Shown: positions 43,274 through 51,407 of the stretch, one piece after another | Layout: every line of letters starts with the position of its first letter | Position numbering within the stretch: position 1 is the first letter of the stretch | DNA from: Micromonospora alfalfae | Lineage (GTDB): Bacteria; Actinomycetota; Actinomycetes; Mycobacteriales; Micromonosporaceae | DNA: 64,000 nucleotides | NCBI RefSeq assembly: GCF_022230925.1 | Contig: NZ_JAKKFH010000021.1 | Span: 124,001-188,000, forward strand | Direction of reading: 5' to 3' | Position numbers and translations under genes: made by a program | Notes under the pieces: model-generated | What the model saw: only the letters and a program-made list of their open reading frames with translations | Databases searched by the model: none | Told to the model about the DNA's origin: nothing

Positions 43274-43476
43274 GCGGGACCGGCGACGCCGATTCGGTCG
43301 GCCGACTGGGCCGGCCGGACAGAACCTCCTCGGACGACGGGTCAGGTTCATTCACCGGTTCACGTGGATCAGGCAAACTGTCAGTCGTATCCACGCGACT
43401 CCTCCAGTCGGGCCGTCGCCCGCTGAGCCCCGGATCCCGCGCCGGCCTCGGCGCGGCCCTCGCTCTGCTCGCGATC

Positions 43477-44502
43477 GTGTCGGCGGTGGAGGCGGCGGAC
43501 GGCCGCAAGGTCCACTACGTCGCGCTCCTGGCGGCCGCGCCGGTTCTCGCCGCCGCCCTGGCGTCCTGGCTGGTGGTCCTGGGGGTGGGCGTCGCGGCGA
43601 CGGTGATCGGCGCCGGCTTCGCGCTGGTCGCGCCGAAGGTCTCGTTGGTCACCTCGGTCAACGTTGTCGCGGTCGCGCTCGCCACCGGAATGGCAGTGGC
43701 GGTGGCGTGGGTTCGCCAGCGGCAGGCCGAGCGGATCGTCGAGCTGACCAAGCTCGCCGCGGTGGCCCAGCAGGCGGTGTTGCGCCCGCTCGGGCCGCAG
43801 GTCGGCACGCTCTCGGTAGCGGGACGCTACATCTCCTCCACAGCGACGGCCGAGATCGGCGGCGACCTGTACGAGGCGATCGACACGCCCTACGGCGTCC
43901 GCATGATCATCGGTGACGTGCGGGGCAAGGGTCTGGACGCGGTCCGGCTGGCCAGCATCGTCCTCGGTTCCTACCGGCACGTGGCGTACGAGCGGGCCGA
44001 CCTGCGGGCCGTCGTCGCCGACCTGGACCGCGCTGTGGCCCGCAACGTCGGCGACGAGGACTTCGTCACGGCGGCACTGGTCGAGGAGCGTGGTGGCACC
44101 CTCACGATCGTCAACTGCGGGCACCCGCCACCGCTGCTGCTACGCCGGGGTGCGGTGATCCCGCTGGAACCGCCGGCCCCGGCGCCTCCGCTCGGGTTCA
44201 TGCCGGTGGTCCGCCCCCGGGTCGAACGCCTGGAGCCCGGGGACCGGCTGCTGCTGTTCACCGACGGTCTCGGCGAGGCGCGGCGGGACGGCGAGTTCTT
44301 CCCGACCGCCGACCGGGCCTGGCGACTGCTGGGCCATGGCACTGTCGCCGACGGGCTGGCATCGCTGGAGACCGCCCTGGTCGAGTGGGTGCACGGTCGA
44401 CTCGACGACGACATCGCGCTGGTCCTGATGGAGTATGTGGGTGCCCGTACCGGCGCTGCCGTCGCCGTCCCGAGCTGGGAGGTCGGCGCCGCCGAGAGCT
44501 GA
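43477..44502 (+). CDS. SpoIIE-family PP2C phosphatase, membrane-anchored
   Basis: The protein has three or four N-terminal transmembrane helices and a C-terminal SpoIIE-type PP2C domain: Ala-Glu-Ile-Gly-Gly-Asp-Leu-Tyr-Glu, Ile-Gly-Asp-Val-Arg-Gly-Lys-Gly, Asn-Cys-Gly-His-Pro-Pro-Pro and Phe-Thr-Asp-Gly-Leu-Gly-Glu. Such phosphatases act on anti-sigma antagonists. GTG 43477 is the first normal start, but it falls inside the first helix; the likely N-terminus is near 43378-43387, where a GTA (perhaps a mutated GTG) and a CTG occur but no ATG, GTG or TTG. The start is therefore uncertain. It follows the RlpA-like gene. Confidence 0.8.
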   Translation: MSAVEAADGRKVHYVALLAAAPVLAAALASWLVVLGVGVAATVIGAGFALVAPKVSLVTSVNVVAVALATGMAVAVAWVRQRQAERIVELTKLAAVAQQAVLRPLGPQVGTLSVAGRYISSTATAEIGGDLYEAIDTPYGVRMIIGDVRGKGLDAVRLASIVLGSYRHVAYERADLRAVVADLDRAVARNVGDEDFVTAALVEERGGTLTIVNCGHPPPLLLRRGAVIPLEPPAPAPPLGFMPVVRPRVERLEPGDRLLLFTDGLGEARRDGEFFPTADRAWRLLGHGTVADGLASLETALVEWVHGRLDDDIALVLMEYVGARTGAAVAVPSWEVGAAES

Positions 44503-44588
44503 GCCGGCCGACCTCGCCCGCGGGTGTGTAATCGCCGTCACTTGGGTGATCCGCTTGTCGCTGCCTACCCGCGAGTAATACAGTCGGG

Positions 44589-44604
44589 GTTACTGATCGG
44601 TAAC
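44589..44604. promoter_or_regulatory. GTTAC-N6-GTAAC palindrome at the acyl-CoA dehydrogenase promoter
   Basis: Perfect GTTAC and GTAAC arms around TGATCG. A -10-like TAATAC (44576-44581) places the start point at about 44588, so the palindrome lies just downstream of it. The same motif with the same spacing occurs at 21729-21744. Confidence 0.5.
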
Positions 44605-44631
44605 ACCTGTCCGGAAGCGGGGCCAGCGAGC

Positions 44632-46488
44632 ATGACCCACTACAAGAGCAACCTGCGGGACCTTGAGTTCAACCTGTTCGAGGTCTTCGGGGCGGACCAG
44701 GCGTTCGGCCAGGAACCGTACTCCGAACTCGACGCCGACACCGCCCGCAGTTTCCTCGCCGAGCTTGACCGCCTCGCCCGCGAGGACCTGGCCGCCAGCT
44801 ACACGGACAGTGACCGCAACCCGCCGGTCTTCGACCCGGTCACGCACACCGCGCCGCTGCCGGAGTCGTTCAAGAAGTCCTACCAGGCGTTCATGGACTC
44901 CGAGTTCTGGCGACTGGACCTGCCGCCGGCGCTGGGCGGCACCAACGCCCCCCGCGCGCTCTGGTGGGCCCTCGCCGAGCTGGTGCTCGGCTCGAACGCC
45001 CCCATCTGGATGTACGCCTCCGGCCCGTCCTTCGCGCACGTGCTGCACGTCGAGGGCACCGAGCGGCAGAAGGCGTGGGCCAAGATCTTCATCGACAAGC
45101 AGTGGGGCTCCACCATGGTGCTCACCGAGCCGGACGCCGGCTCGGACGTCGGCGCCGGCCGCGCCCGCGCCATCCAGCAGCCGGACGGCTCCTGGCACAT
45201 CGAGGGCGTCAAGCGCTTCATCACCTCGGGCGAGCACGACCTGAGCGACAACATCGTGCACTACGTGCTGGCCCGCCCTGTGGGCGTGGAGGGCGTCGGT
45301 GGCCCCGGCACCAAGGGTCTGTCGCTCTTCGTGGTGCCGAAGTTCCACTTCGACGAGACCACCGGCGAGCTGGGTGAGCGCAACGGCGTCTACACCACCA
45401 ACGTCGAGCACAAGATGGGTCTGAAGGTCTCCAACACCTGCGAGCTGACCTTCGGTGAGCACGGCGTACCGGCCAAGGGCTGGCTGCTGGGCGACAAGCA
45501 CGACGGCATCCGGCAGATGTTCATGATCATCGAGTACGCCCGGATGCTGGTCGGCACCAAGGCCATCGCCACCCTCTCCACCGGCTACCTCAACGCCCTG
45601 GAGTACGCGAAGAACCGGGTGCAGGGCGCCGACCTGATCCAGCAGGCGGACAAGACCGCCCCCCGGGTCACCATCACCCACCACCCGGACGTACGCCGCT
45701 CGCTGCTGCTGCAGAAGTCGTACGCCGAGGGGCTTCGTGCCCTTGTTCTCTACACCGCCACCTGGCAGGACAAGGTCGCCATCGCCGAGGCGGCCGGCGA
45801 CGAGAAGGCCACCAAGCTGGCCAAGCGGGTCAACGACCTGCTGCTGCCGCTGGTGAAGGGCGTCGGTTCGGAGCGGGCGTACGAGATGCTCGGGCACGAG
45901 GCCCTGCAGACCTTCGGCGGCTCCGGGTTCCTCCAGGACTACCCGCTGGAGCAGTACGTCCGCGACGCCAAGATCGACACCCTGTACGAGGGCACCACCG
46001 CCATCCAGAGCCTCGACCTGATCTTCCGCAAGATCGTGCGGGACAACGGCAAGGCACTCATGGCGGTCGCCGGCGAGATCCAGGAGTTCATCTCCTCCGA
46101 GGCGGGCAACGGTCAGCTCAAGGAGGAGCGGCAGGCGCTCGGCAAGGCCCTCGGCGAGGTGCAGAACATCCTCGGTGTGATGACCGGCTGGCTGGGCGAG
46201 GCGCAGGGCGGCGACACCCGCGCCCTCTACAAGGTCGGGCTGAGCAGCCGGCGGTTCCTGCTGGCGATCGGCGACCTGGTGGTCGGCTGGCTGCTCCAGA
46301 AGCAGGCCGAGGTGGCGCTGAAGGCCCTGGCCGGCGAGGTGTCCGCCAGCGACAAGGCGTTCTACACCGGCAAGGTGGCCGCTGCCCGCTTCTTCGCCCG
46401 TGAGGTGCTGCCCCGCATCGGCGCCGACCGGCGGATCATCGAGGGCACCGACCTCGACATCATGGACCTCCCGGAGGAGGCCTTCTGA
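44632..46488 (+). CDS. Acyl-CoA dehydrogenase, FadE5-like
   Basis: The 618-residue protein is a long-form acyl-CoA dehydrogenase: an extended N-terminal domain, Leu-Thr-Glu-Pro-Asp-Ala-Gly-Ser-Asp-Val-Gly in the FAD/substrate region, Glu-Gly-Val-Lys-Arg-Phe-Ile-Thr-Ser-Gly-Glu-His, the catalytic region Leu-Tyr-Glu-Gly-Thr-Thr-Ala-Ile-Gln, and an extra C-terminal domain of about 110 residues. The size and layout fit FadE5-type enzymes, which oxidise many acyl-CoA chain lengths in mycobacteria. It should feed electrons to ETF and probably to the Fe-S reductase at 21816-24014; both share an operator-like motif. ATG 44632 is the natural start. Confidence 0.93.
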   Translation: MTHYKSNLRDLEFNLFEVFGADQAFGQEPYSELDADTARSFLAELDRLAREDLAASYTDSDRNPPVFDPVTHTAPLPESFKKSYQAFMDSEFWRLDLPPALGGTNAPRALWWALAELVLGSNAPIWMYASGPSFAHVLHVEGTERQKAWAKIFIDKQWGSTMVLTEPDAGSDVGAGRARAIQQPDGSWHIEGVKRFITSGEHDLSDNIVHYVLARPVGVEGVGGPGTKGLSLFVVPKFHFDETTGELGERNGVYTTNVEHKMGLKVSNTCELTFGEHGVPAKGWLLGDKHDGIRQMFMIIEYARMLVGTKAIATLSTGYLNALEYAKNRVQGADLIQQADKTAPRVTITHHPDVRRSLLLQKSYAEGLRALVLYTATWQDKVAIAEAAGDEKATKLAKRVNDLLLPLVKGVGSERAYEMLGHEALQTFGGSGFLQDYPLEQYVRDAKIDTLYEGTTAIQSLDLIFRKIVRDNGKALMAVAGEIQEFISSEAGNGQLKEERQALGKALGEVQNILGVMTGWLGEAQGGDTRALYKVGLSSRRFLLAIGDLVVGWLLQKQAEVALKALAGEVSASDKAFYTGKVAAARFFAREVLPRIGADRRIIEGTDLDIMDLPEEAF

Positions 46489-46537
46489 GCAGGCCACGGC
46501 ACGTTTGACGGTTCCGGGTCGCACCACCCGGCACCGC

Positions 46538-46575
46538 GCGACGGCCGGTGGGGCTTCTGCCCCGCCGGCCGTCGC
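46538..46575 (+). terminator. Hairpin after the acyl-CoA dehydrogenase gene
   Basis: A 17-bp stem with one G-U pair (GCGACGGCCGGTGGGGC) and loop TTCT begins 50 bases after the stop. Confidence 0.75.
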
Positions 46576-46701
46576 CGTCTCCGCCCGGCGGCGGCACGTA
46601 TTGGCCGAGCCCGGTCGGGTATGCCGCTGGCGTGGCGGGTAACCGTCGCGTGACCTCGAAAGGGAACGCCCAGAGCCACCGCACGGGGGAGTGCAGCGCA
46701 C

Positions 46702-46971
46702 ATGGGTGTAGGAAGCGGAATTTTTCTCATCGCGATCGGCGCGATCCTGACCTTCGCGCTGAGAGCCAACGTCTGGTGGATCGACGTACGCGCTGTCGGC
46801 TGGGTGTTCATCCTGGCCGGGCTGGCCGTACTGCTGACCACTGTCTGGTTCTGGCAGGACCGGCGCAAGCGGGCTCGAACCCTCATCGTGGAGGAGAACC
46901 GGCTGTCTCATCCGACGGCGATGATGCCGCCGCCGCCGGACCCGCCGCCACCAACAGCGCCGCCGTCCTGA
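46702..46971 (+). CDS. DUF6458 membrane protein, first copy
   Basis: The 89-residue protein has two transmembrane helices: Gly-Ile-Phe-Leu-Ile-Ala-Ile-Gly-Ala-Ile-Leu at the start and Val-Gly-Trp-Val-Phe-Ile-Leu-Ala-Gly in the middle, typical of DUF6458, and a Pro-rich C-terminal tail (poly-Pro). The function is unknown. A second copy lies 700 bases downstream beyond the sixA-like gene. Confidence 0.88.
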   Translation: MGVGSGIFLIAIGAILTFALRANVWWIDVRAVGWVFILAGLAVLLTTVWFWQDRRKRARTLIVEENRLSHPTAMMPPPPDPPPPTAPPS

Positions 46972-46991
46972 TCCCCGCGCAACGCGTACCC

Positions 46992-47024
46992 CTGAGCCAC
47001 CCGTCGGATCGGCGGGTGGCTCAG
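46992..47024. terminator. Hairpin between the DUF6458 and SixA genes
   Basis: CTGAGCCACCCG and CGGGTGGCTCAG pair over 12 bases with a nine-base loop between two convergent stops, overlapping the sixA stop. Confidence 0.6.
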
Positions 47025-47560
47025 TCGCGTGCGGTGTGTCGAGCCGCGAGCGGCGCTCCCGCCCTGCTCAACTCCACCCAGCCGGGTGGGCAGCGGTGCA
47101 CCGCCAACTCGGCGGTGCGCAAACCCTCGTCGCCCACTCCCTCGGGATCGAGGAACGCGGAGAGCAGGGAGATGCCCGGATTGTGGGCAATGAGCAACGC
47201 CGTGCGGGCCGCCGGATCCACAGTGCGGACCAGCGACAACAACTCCTCGGGATGCGCGTCGTACGCACCCGGCTCATAACGGACGGTCGGGCGAGGACCG
47301 GTCGGGCCACCCTCCGGCGGTGAACCGGTCATCCCCATCGCCACCCCGTGCCAGGTCTGCCGGGTGCGTCGGGCCGTCGAGCAGATCACCACGTCGGGCA
47401 GCAGCCCCTGGTGCGCCAACCACGCCCCAGCCGCAGCCGCGTCGGCGTTCCCGCGTGCGCTCAGCGGCCGTTCCGCGTCGTCCGCCGCGTCGCTGCCCTG
47501 CTCGGCCTTCGCGTGCCGCAGCAACACCAGAGTCCGTGTGTCGGGGTCGGCGTCCGTCAT
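47021..47560 (-). CDS. SixA-like histidine phosphatase
   Basis: The 179-residue protein has the histidine phosphatase signature Leu-Leu-Arg-His-Ala-Lys-Ala near residue 15 and a second catalytic His in Ile-Ala-His-Asn-Pro-Gly near residue 124. SixA dephosphorylates phosphohistidine on PTS or phosphorelay proteins in E. coli; the actinobacterial substrate is not known. ATG 47560 is in a normal context. It lies between the two DUF6458 genes on the other strand. Confidence 0.9.
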   Translation of the reverse strand: MTDADPDTRTLVLLRHAKAEQGSDAADDAERPLSARGNADAAAAGAWLAHQGLLPDVVICSTARRTRQTWHGVAMGMTGSPPEGGPTGPRPTVRYEPGAYDAHPEELLSLVRTVDPAARTALLIAHNPGISLLSAFLDPEGVGDEGLRTAELAVHRCPPGWVELSRAGAPLAARHTARD

Positions 47561-47672
47561 GCCCCCAGCTTGCCCGATTGGCGATCTCCGTGCCTGGGTA
47601 AGTCGATGGATGCCGCACCCCTACCGACGGCCGCGGCGCGACGTACGCCAGGTTAGAGCCGAGGAGCGAGAC

Positions 47673-47960
47673 ATGGGCATTGGTGGCAGCATCTTCTTGA
47701 TCGCGCTAGGCGCGATCTTCGCGTTCGCAGTGGAAGCCGACCTGGGCTGGCTGGACCTGTCAGTCGTCGGCTGGGTGCTGATGCTCGCCGGTGTCGCCGG
47801 CCTGCTCGCCACCCTCTACTTCTGGAGCAACCGCCGCCGCGCGGTGGTCGCCGCGCCGGTGCGCGAGGAGCGCGTGGTGGCCGACCGGGTCGTTCCGGTC
47901 CAGAACGACCAGGTCGTGCAGGAGTACCGCGAGGTGCGTCGGCCGGGCCGGCCGGTCTGA
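47673..47960 (+). CDS. DUF6458 membrane protein, second copy
   Basis: The 95-residue protein is paralogous to 46702-46971: Gly-Gly-Ser-Ile-Phe-Leu-Ile-Ala-Leu-Gly-Ala-Ile, Val-Val-Gly-Trp-Val-Leu-Met-Leu-Ala-Gly-Val and two helices, but with a charged Val/Arg/Glu-rich tail instead of a Pro-rich one. GAGGAG precedes the ATG at 47673. The longer open frame is a shadow of the histidine phosphatase gene. Confidence 0.9.
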   Translation: MGIGGSIFLIALGAIFAFAVEADLGWLDLSVVGWVLMLAGVAGLLATLYFWSNRRRAVVAAPVREERVVADRVVPVQNDQVVQEYREVRRPGRPV

Positions 47961-48087
47961 TCCTCGCCCACACACTCCGGGGTCCCGCAGCGTCGCGGGG
48001 CCCCGGCTTGCGTCCGGGCCGGGCCTCGGTGCCGCGCGCCCTCGCGGATCTTGAGGTGGGTGCCCGATCTCGGGAGCAGCGATCCCG

Positions 48088-48163
48088 ATGATCGTGCTCG
48101 ATCCAGGAAACAGGGCTCTCGGGGGCGAACGAGGCCACTACATCCTGGATCGAGCACGATCAT
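48088..48163. repeat. Intergenic 21-bp inverted repeat with 34-base loop
   Basis: Left arm 48088-48108 (begins ATGATCGTGCTCGATCCAGG) and right arm 48143-48163 are exact complements. The arms sit in the convergent region between the second DUF6458 gene and the PAQR gene. The form resembles a REP/BIME-type or MITE-like element; it could also end transcription from both sides. Confidence 0.7.
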
Positions 48164-48217
48164 GGAGCGTCGGCATGGACGGGTGTGGGCCGCGCCCGTG
48201 CGCCCCGGACTGCTGGG

Positions 48218-48895
48218 TCAGGCGAACAGCGCGAAGTAGATCGCGATGTGATGACAGAGCGCCGCCAGCAGCGTGCAGGCGTGGAAGAACTCGTGGTGGC
48301 CGAAGACGGTCGGCCACGGATTGGGTCGGCGCAACGCGTAGAAGACCGCGCCGACGCTGTAGATCGCGCCACCGACGATCAGCAGCACCAATGCGGCGAC
48401 GCCGCCCCCGTGCAGGATCTCCGGCAGCATGGCCACCGCCACCCAGCCCAGCGCCAGGTAGAGCGGCGCGGACACCCAGCGCGGCGCGTGCGGCCAGACC
48501 ACCTTGATCGCCACGCCGGCCAGCGCGCCGCCCCAGACCAGGGCCAGCATCACGGTGGCCGGCCGGGGCGCGAGCAGCATCGCGCAGAGCGGTGTGTACG
48601 TGCCGGCGATGAACACGAAGATCATGCAGTGGTCCATCCGGCGCATCACCTGGTAGCCGCGCTCTGACCACACACGACGGTGGTACAGCGCGCTCGTGCC
48701 GAAGAGCCCGCAGACCGTCAGGCTGTAGATGAGGCAGCTCACCAGCGGTGCCCACCCCGGCCGGGTCGCGGCGATCGAGCAGAGCACGATGCCGCAGACC
48801 ACTGCGACGAAGAAGGCGTACGTGTGCAGCCAGCCGCGCATCCGGGGCTTACCGATGTCGACCGGCTTCAGGCGAAGCGGGGCGGAGGTGGTCAC
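48218..48895 (-). CDS. PAQR-family (hemolysin III/TrhA) membrane protein
   Basis: The 225-residue protein has seven transmembrane helices with the PAQR zinc/hydrolase motifs: Ser-Ala-Leu-Tyr-His-Arg, Arg-Met-Asp-His-Cys-Met-Ile and, near the C-terminus, Gly-His-His-Glu-Phe-Phe-His-Ala. TrhA-type proteins maintain membrane homeostasis in bacteria and were once called hemolysin III. Monocistronic, divergent from the oxoprolinase operon. Confidence 0.93.
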   Translation of the reverse strand: MTTSAPLRLKPVDIGKPRMRGWLHTYAFFVAVVCGIVLCSIAATRPGWAPLVSCLIYSLTVCGLFGTSALYHRRVWSERGYQVMRRMDHCMIFVFIAGTYTPLCAMLLAPRPATVMLALVWGGALAGVAIKVVWPHAPRWVSAPLYLALGWVAVAMLPEILHGGGVAALVLLIVGGAIYSVGAVFYALRRPNPWPTVFGHHEFFHACTLLAALCHHIAIYFALFA

Positions 48896-49002
48896 CCAGT
48901 CAGGTTACGGCACCGTAGGTTACTTGTAAGTAGTGGCGTTGGTGACACCCGGCACCGTCAACGTGAACACCGGATCGGCACGACATCGGCGAGGATGAGC
49001 GG

Positions 49003-49782
49003 ATGCGGATCCGACCCGTCGGGGCGCACGCCCTGCTACTCGACTGCACCGTCCTCACCGACACCCCCGAGGCCGTAGCCGACGTCCCTGAGGCCGCGTT
49101 CGTCGAAGCGTGGCGGGCCGAGCTGTGGCGGCGCCGGGAGCGGGGCGACCTGATCGCCGTGGAGATCGTGCCAGCGGCCCGGACCGTGCTGCTCGACGGC
49201 CTGCCCGACCCGACCACAACGGCCGAGCAGCTGACCCGATGGGCGGCCGCCGTCACCGCCGCGACCACCCGCTCCAACCAGGCCGACGCCCACGCCGCAG
49301 CCCACGCCCACGCCGACGTCGACGCCAACGCCCACGCCACAGCCAATGCCGACACCCAAGATCAAGACCACAACGCCACAGCCGAAGACGGAGCCGACGA
49401 CGCGGCGGACGTGTTGGTGCCTGTCACCTTCGACGGGCCGGACCTGCCGGCGGTGGCGGAACACTGGGGCGTGGACGTGCCGGCAGTGCGACACCGGTTG
49501 ACCAGCACCCGGTTCCAGGTCGCCTTCTGCGGATTCGCCCCCGGATTCCCCTACCTGACCGGGCTGCCCGCCGAGTTGGCGCTGCCCCGGCTGGCCACGC
49601 CCCGTCCCCGGGTGCCGGCCGGCTCGGTCGCGTTGGCCGGCCCGTACGCCGGCATCTACCCGGGCGCTTCCCCGGGCGGCTGGCTGCTGGTCGGTCGGAC
49701 CGACCTGGTGCTGTTCGACGTGGCAGCCGACCCGCCGACCCGACTCGGCCCGGGCACCAAGGTGCGGATGGTGGCGGCGTGA
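49003..49782 (+). CDS. pxpB: 5-oxoprolinase subunit PxpB with unusual insertion
   Basis: The 259-residue protein has a normal KipI-like C-terminal half (Cys-Gly-Phe-Ala-Pro-Gly-Phe-Pro-Tyr-Leu, Pro-Gly-Gly-Trp-Leu) and N-terminal half (Met-Arg-Ile-Arg-Pro-Val-Gly). Between them, at about residues 92-138, lies a low-complexity insertion rich in Ala, His, Asp and Asn, coded by near-tandem GCC-CAC/GAC/AAC codons. The family has no such insert. With PxpA and PxpC it forms ATP-dependent 5-oxoprolinase that recycles pyroglutamate to glutamate. Start ATG 49003; its stop overlaps the pxpC start. Confidence 0.9.
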   Translation: MRIRPVGAHALLLDCTVLTDTPEAVADVPEAAFVEAWRAELWRRRERGDLIAVEIVPAARTVLLDGLPDPTTTAEQLTRWAAAVTAATTRSNQADAHAAAHAHADVDANAHATANADTQDQDHNATAEDGADDAADVLVPVTFDGPDLPAVAEHWGVDVPAVRHRLTSTRFQVAFCGFAPGFPYLTGLPAELALPRLATPRPRVPAGSVALAGPYAGIYPGASPGGWLLVGRTDLVLFDVAADPPTRLGPGTKVRMVAA

Positions 49783-50642
49783 CCCACCCGGCCGCCATCG
49801 AGGTGCTCCGCGCCGGTGCGCTCACCACAGTGCAGGACCTGGGCCGGCCCGGCTGGGCGCACCTGGGGGTGCCCCGGTCCGGCGCCCTCGACCCGGCTGC
49901 CCTGCGGTTGGCCAACCGGCTGGTCGGCAATCCGGAGCACGCGGCCGGCCTGGAGATCACCCTGACCGGCTGCACCCTACGGCTGACCCGGGCCGCCACG
50001 GTGGCGGTCACCGGCGCCGAGGTCCCCGTCCAGGCGGGTGTCCGGCCCGGTGACACCGGGCGCCCACTCAGCGTGCCGGCCGGAACGGTGCTGCGGATCG
50101 GTCCTGCCCGGCGGGGCGTACGGAGTTGGCTGGCGGTGGCGGGCGGCATCGAGGTGTCACCAGTGCTCGGTAGCCGGGCCACCGACACCCTCTCCGGGCT
50201 CGGCCCACCTCCGTTGCGGGACGGCGACCTGCTGCCGGTCGGTGATCAGGTCGGCACCCCCGCACCGGTGGACCTGACCGTGTGCCCCACGCCGCCTGAA
50301 GAGCTGCACCTGACGCTGGGCCCCGGTCCTCGCGAGGACTGGTTCACGCCAACAGCGTTCGACAGGCTCTTCGGCAGCGCGTACACCATCAGCCCGGTGA
50401 GCAACCGGGTCGGCGCGCGGCTCGCCGGCGCGGCGCTGCACCGCGCGGTCGCCGGCGAACTCCCCAGCGAGGGCATCGTGCTCGGCGCGGTGCAGGTGCC
50501 GGCGGACGGGCAACCCCTGATCTTCCTCGCGGACCATCCGACCACCGGTGGATACCCAGTCATCGGGGTGGTCACCGACGTGACCCCGCTCGCGCAGGCC
50601 CGGCCAGGTACTACCGTCAGATTCCATGGACCTCAACGCTGA
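49779..50642 (+). CDS. pxpC: 5-oxoprolinase subunit PxpC
   Basis: The 287-residue protein is a KipA-like (biotin-dependent carboxyltransferase fold) subunit: Gln-Asp-Leu-Gly-Arg-Pro-Gly, Pro-Arg-Ser-Gly-Ala-Leu-Asp, Ser-Asn-Arg-Val-Gly-Ala-Arg-Leu, and Gln-Pro-Leu-Ile-Phe-Leu-Ala-Asp-His-Pro. The GTG at 49779 overlaps the pxpB stop as GTGA, and its 3' end overlaps pxpA by 17 bases. All three genes are translationally coupled. Confidence 0.93.
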   Translation: MTHPAAIEVLRAGALTTVQDLGRPGWAHLGVPRSGALDPAALRLANRLVGNPEHAAGLEITLTGCTLRLTRAATVAVTGAEVPVQAGVRPGDTGRPLSVPAGTVLRIGPARRGVRSWLAVAGGIEVSPVLGSRATDTLSGLGPPPLRDGDLLPVGDQVGTPAPVDLTVCPTPPEELHLTLGPGPREDWFTPTAFDRLFGSAYTISPVSNRVGARLAGAALHRAVAGELPSEGIVLGAVQVPADGQPLIFLADHPTTGGYPVIGVVTDVTPLAQARPGTTVRFHGPQR

Positions 50643-51375
50643 CCTGGGCGAGGGATTCGGCATCTGGCGACTCGGTGACGACGAGGCGCTGCTGAGCCTC
50701 GTCACCTCCGCCAACGTCGCCTGCGGCTTCCACGGCGGCGACCCGTCCACCATGCGGCGGGTCGTCGAGGGCGCCGCGCGACGGGGGGTCGCGGTGGGCG
50801 CGCAGGTCGGCTACCGGGACCTGGCCGGCTTCGGCCGGCGGCACATCGCGTACGACTTCGCCGAGCTACGCGACGAGGTGACCTACCAGTTGGGGGCGCT
50901 GGACGCGTTCTGCCGGTTGTTCCGCACCCGGGTCCGCTACCTCAAGCCGCACGGCGCGCTCTACCACGCGGCCAGCACCGACGAGTCCCAGGCGGCGGCC
51001 GTGGTCGCCGCCGTCAGCGGTTACGACGCCGAGTTGCCCGTACTCTGCCTTCCCGGCTCGACGCTCGCCCAACTCGCAGTGGGCGCGGGCCTGCCGGTGG
51101 TTGCCGAGGCGTTCGCCGACCGCGCCTACCTGCCCAACGGGGCGCTGGTGCCGCGCGGCACCCCCGGCGCGGTGATCACCGACCCCGAGCAGGTCGCCGA
51201 ACGGGCGGCGCGGATGGCCACCGAACGCAGCGTGGTGGCGGTCGACGGCACCGTCATCCCGTGCTCGGTCGACTCGATCTGCGTGCACGGCGACACCCCG
51301 GGCGCGGTCTCCGCCGCCGAACTCGTCCGCGCCACCCTGATCGACGCCGACATCACACTGGCCCCCTTCGCCTGA
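50626..51375 (+). CDS. pxpA: 5-oxoprolinase subunit PxpA (LamB/YcsF)
   Basis: The 249-residue protein matches PxpA throughout: Asp-Leu-Asn-Ala-Asp-Leu-Gly-Glu-Gly at the N-terminus, Ala-Asn-Val-Ala-Cys-Gly-Phe-His-Gly-Gly-Asp-Pro, and Lys-Pro-His-Gly-Ala-Leu-Tyr. It hydrolyses 5-oxoproline with PxpB/C and ATP. The operon order is B-C-A, different from the A-B-C order of E. coli. Its stop lies inside a strong terminator. Confidence 0.95.
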   Translation: MDLNADLGEGFGIWRLGDDEALLSLVTSANVACGFHGGDPSTMRRVVEGAARRGVAVGAQVGYRDLAGFGRRHIAYDFAELRDEVTYQLGALDAFCRLFRTRVRYLKPHGALYHAASTDESQAAAVVAAVSGYDAELPVLCLPGSTLAQLAVGAGLPVVAEAFADRAYLPNGALVPRGTPGAVITDPEQVAERAARMATERSVVAVDGTVIPCSVDSICVHGDTPGAVSAAELVRATLIDADITLAPFA

Positions 51376-51407
51376 TCGGAGGGGCCCGCCGGGCCCCTCC
51401 GATCAGG
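51371..51407. terminator. Strong hairpin overlapping the pxpA stop
   Basis: A perfect 17-bp stem (CCTGATCGGAGGGGCCC) with a three-base loop covers the pxpA stop codon and ends one base before the convergent NHL gene stop. Confidence 0.85.

Noticed and set aside
42094..43377. Very long upstream extension of the SpoIIE-type phosphatase
   Set aside because: It would overlap the PRTase and RlpA-like genes and has no domain or codon support.
44590..46911. 773-codon minus-strand frame
   Set aside because: Shadow of the acyl-CoA dehydrogenase gene, which has full family motifs on the plus strand.
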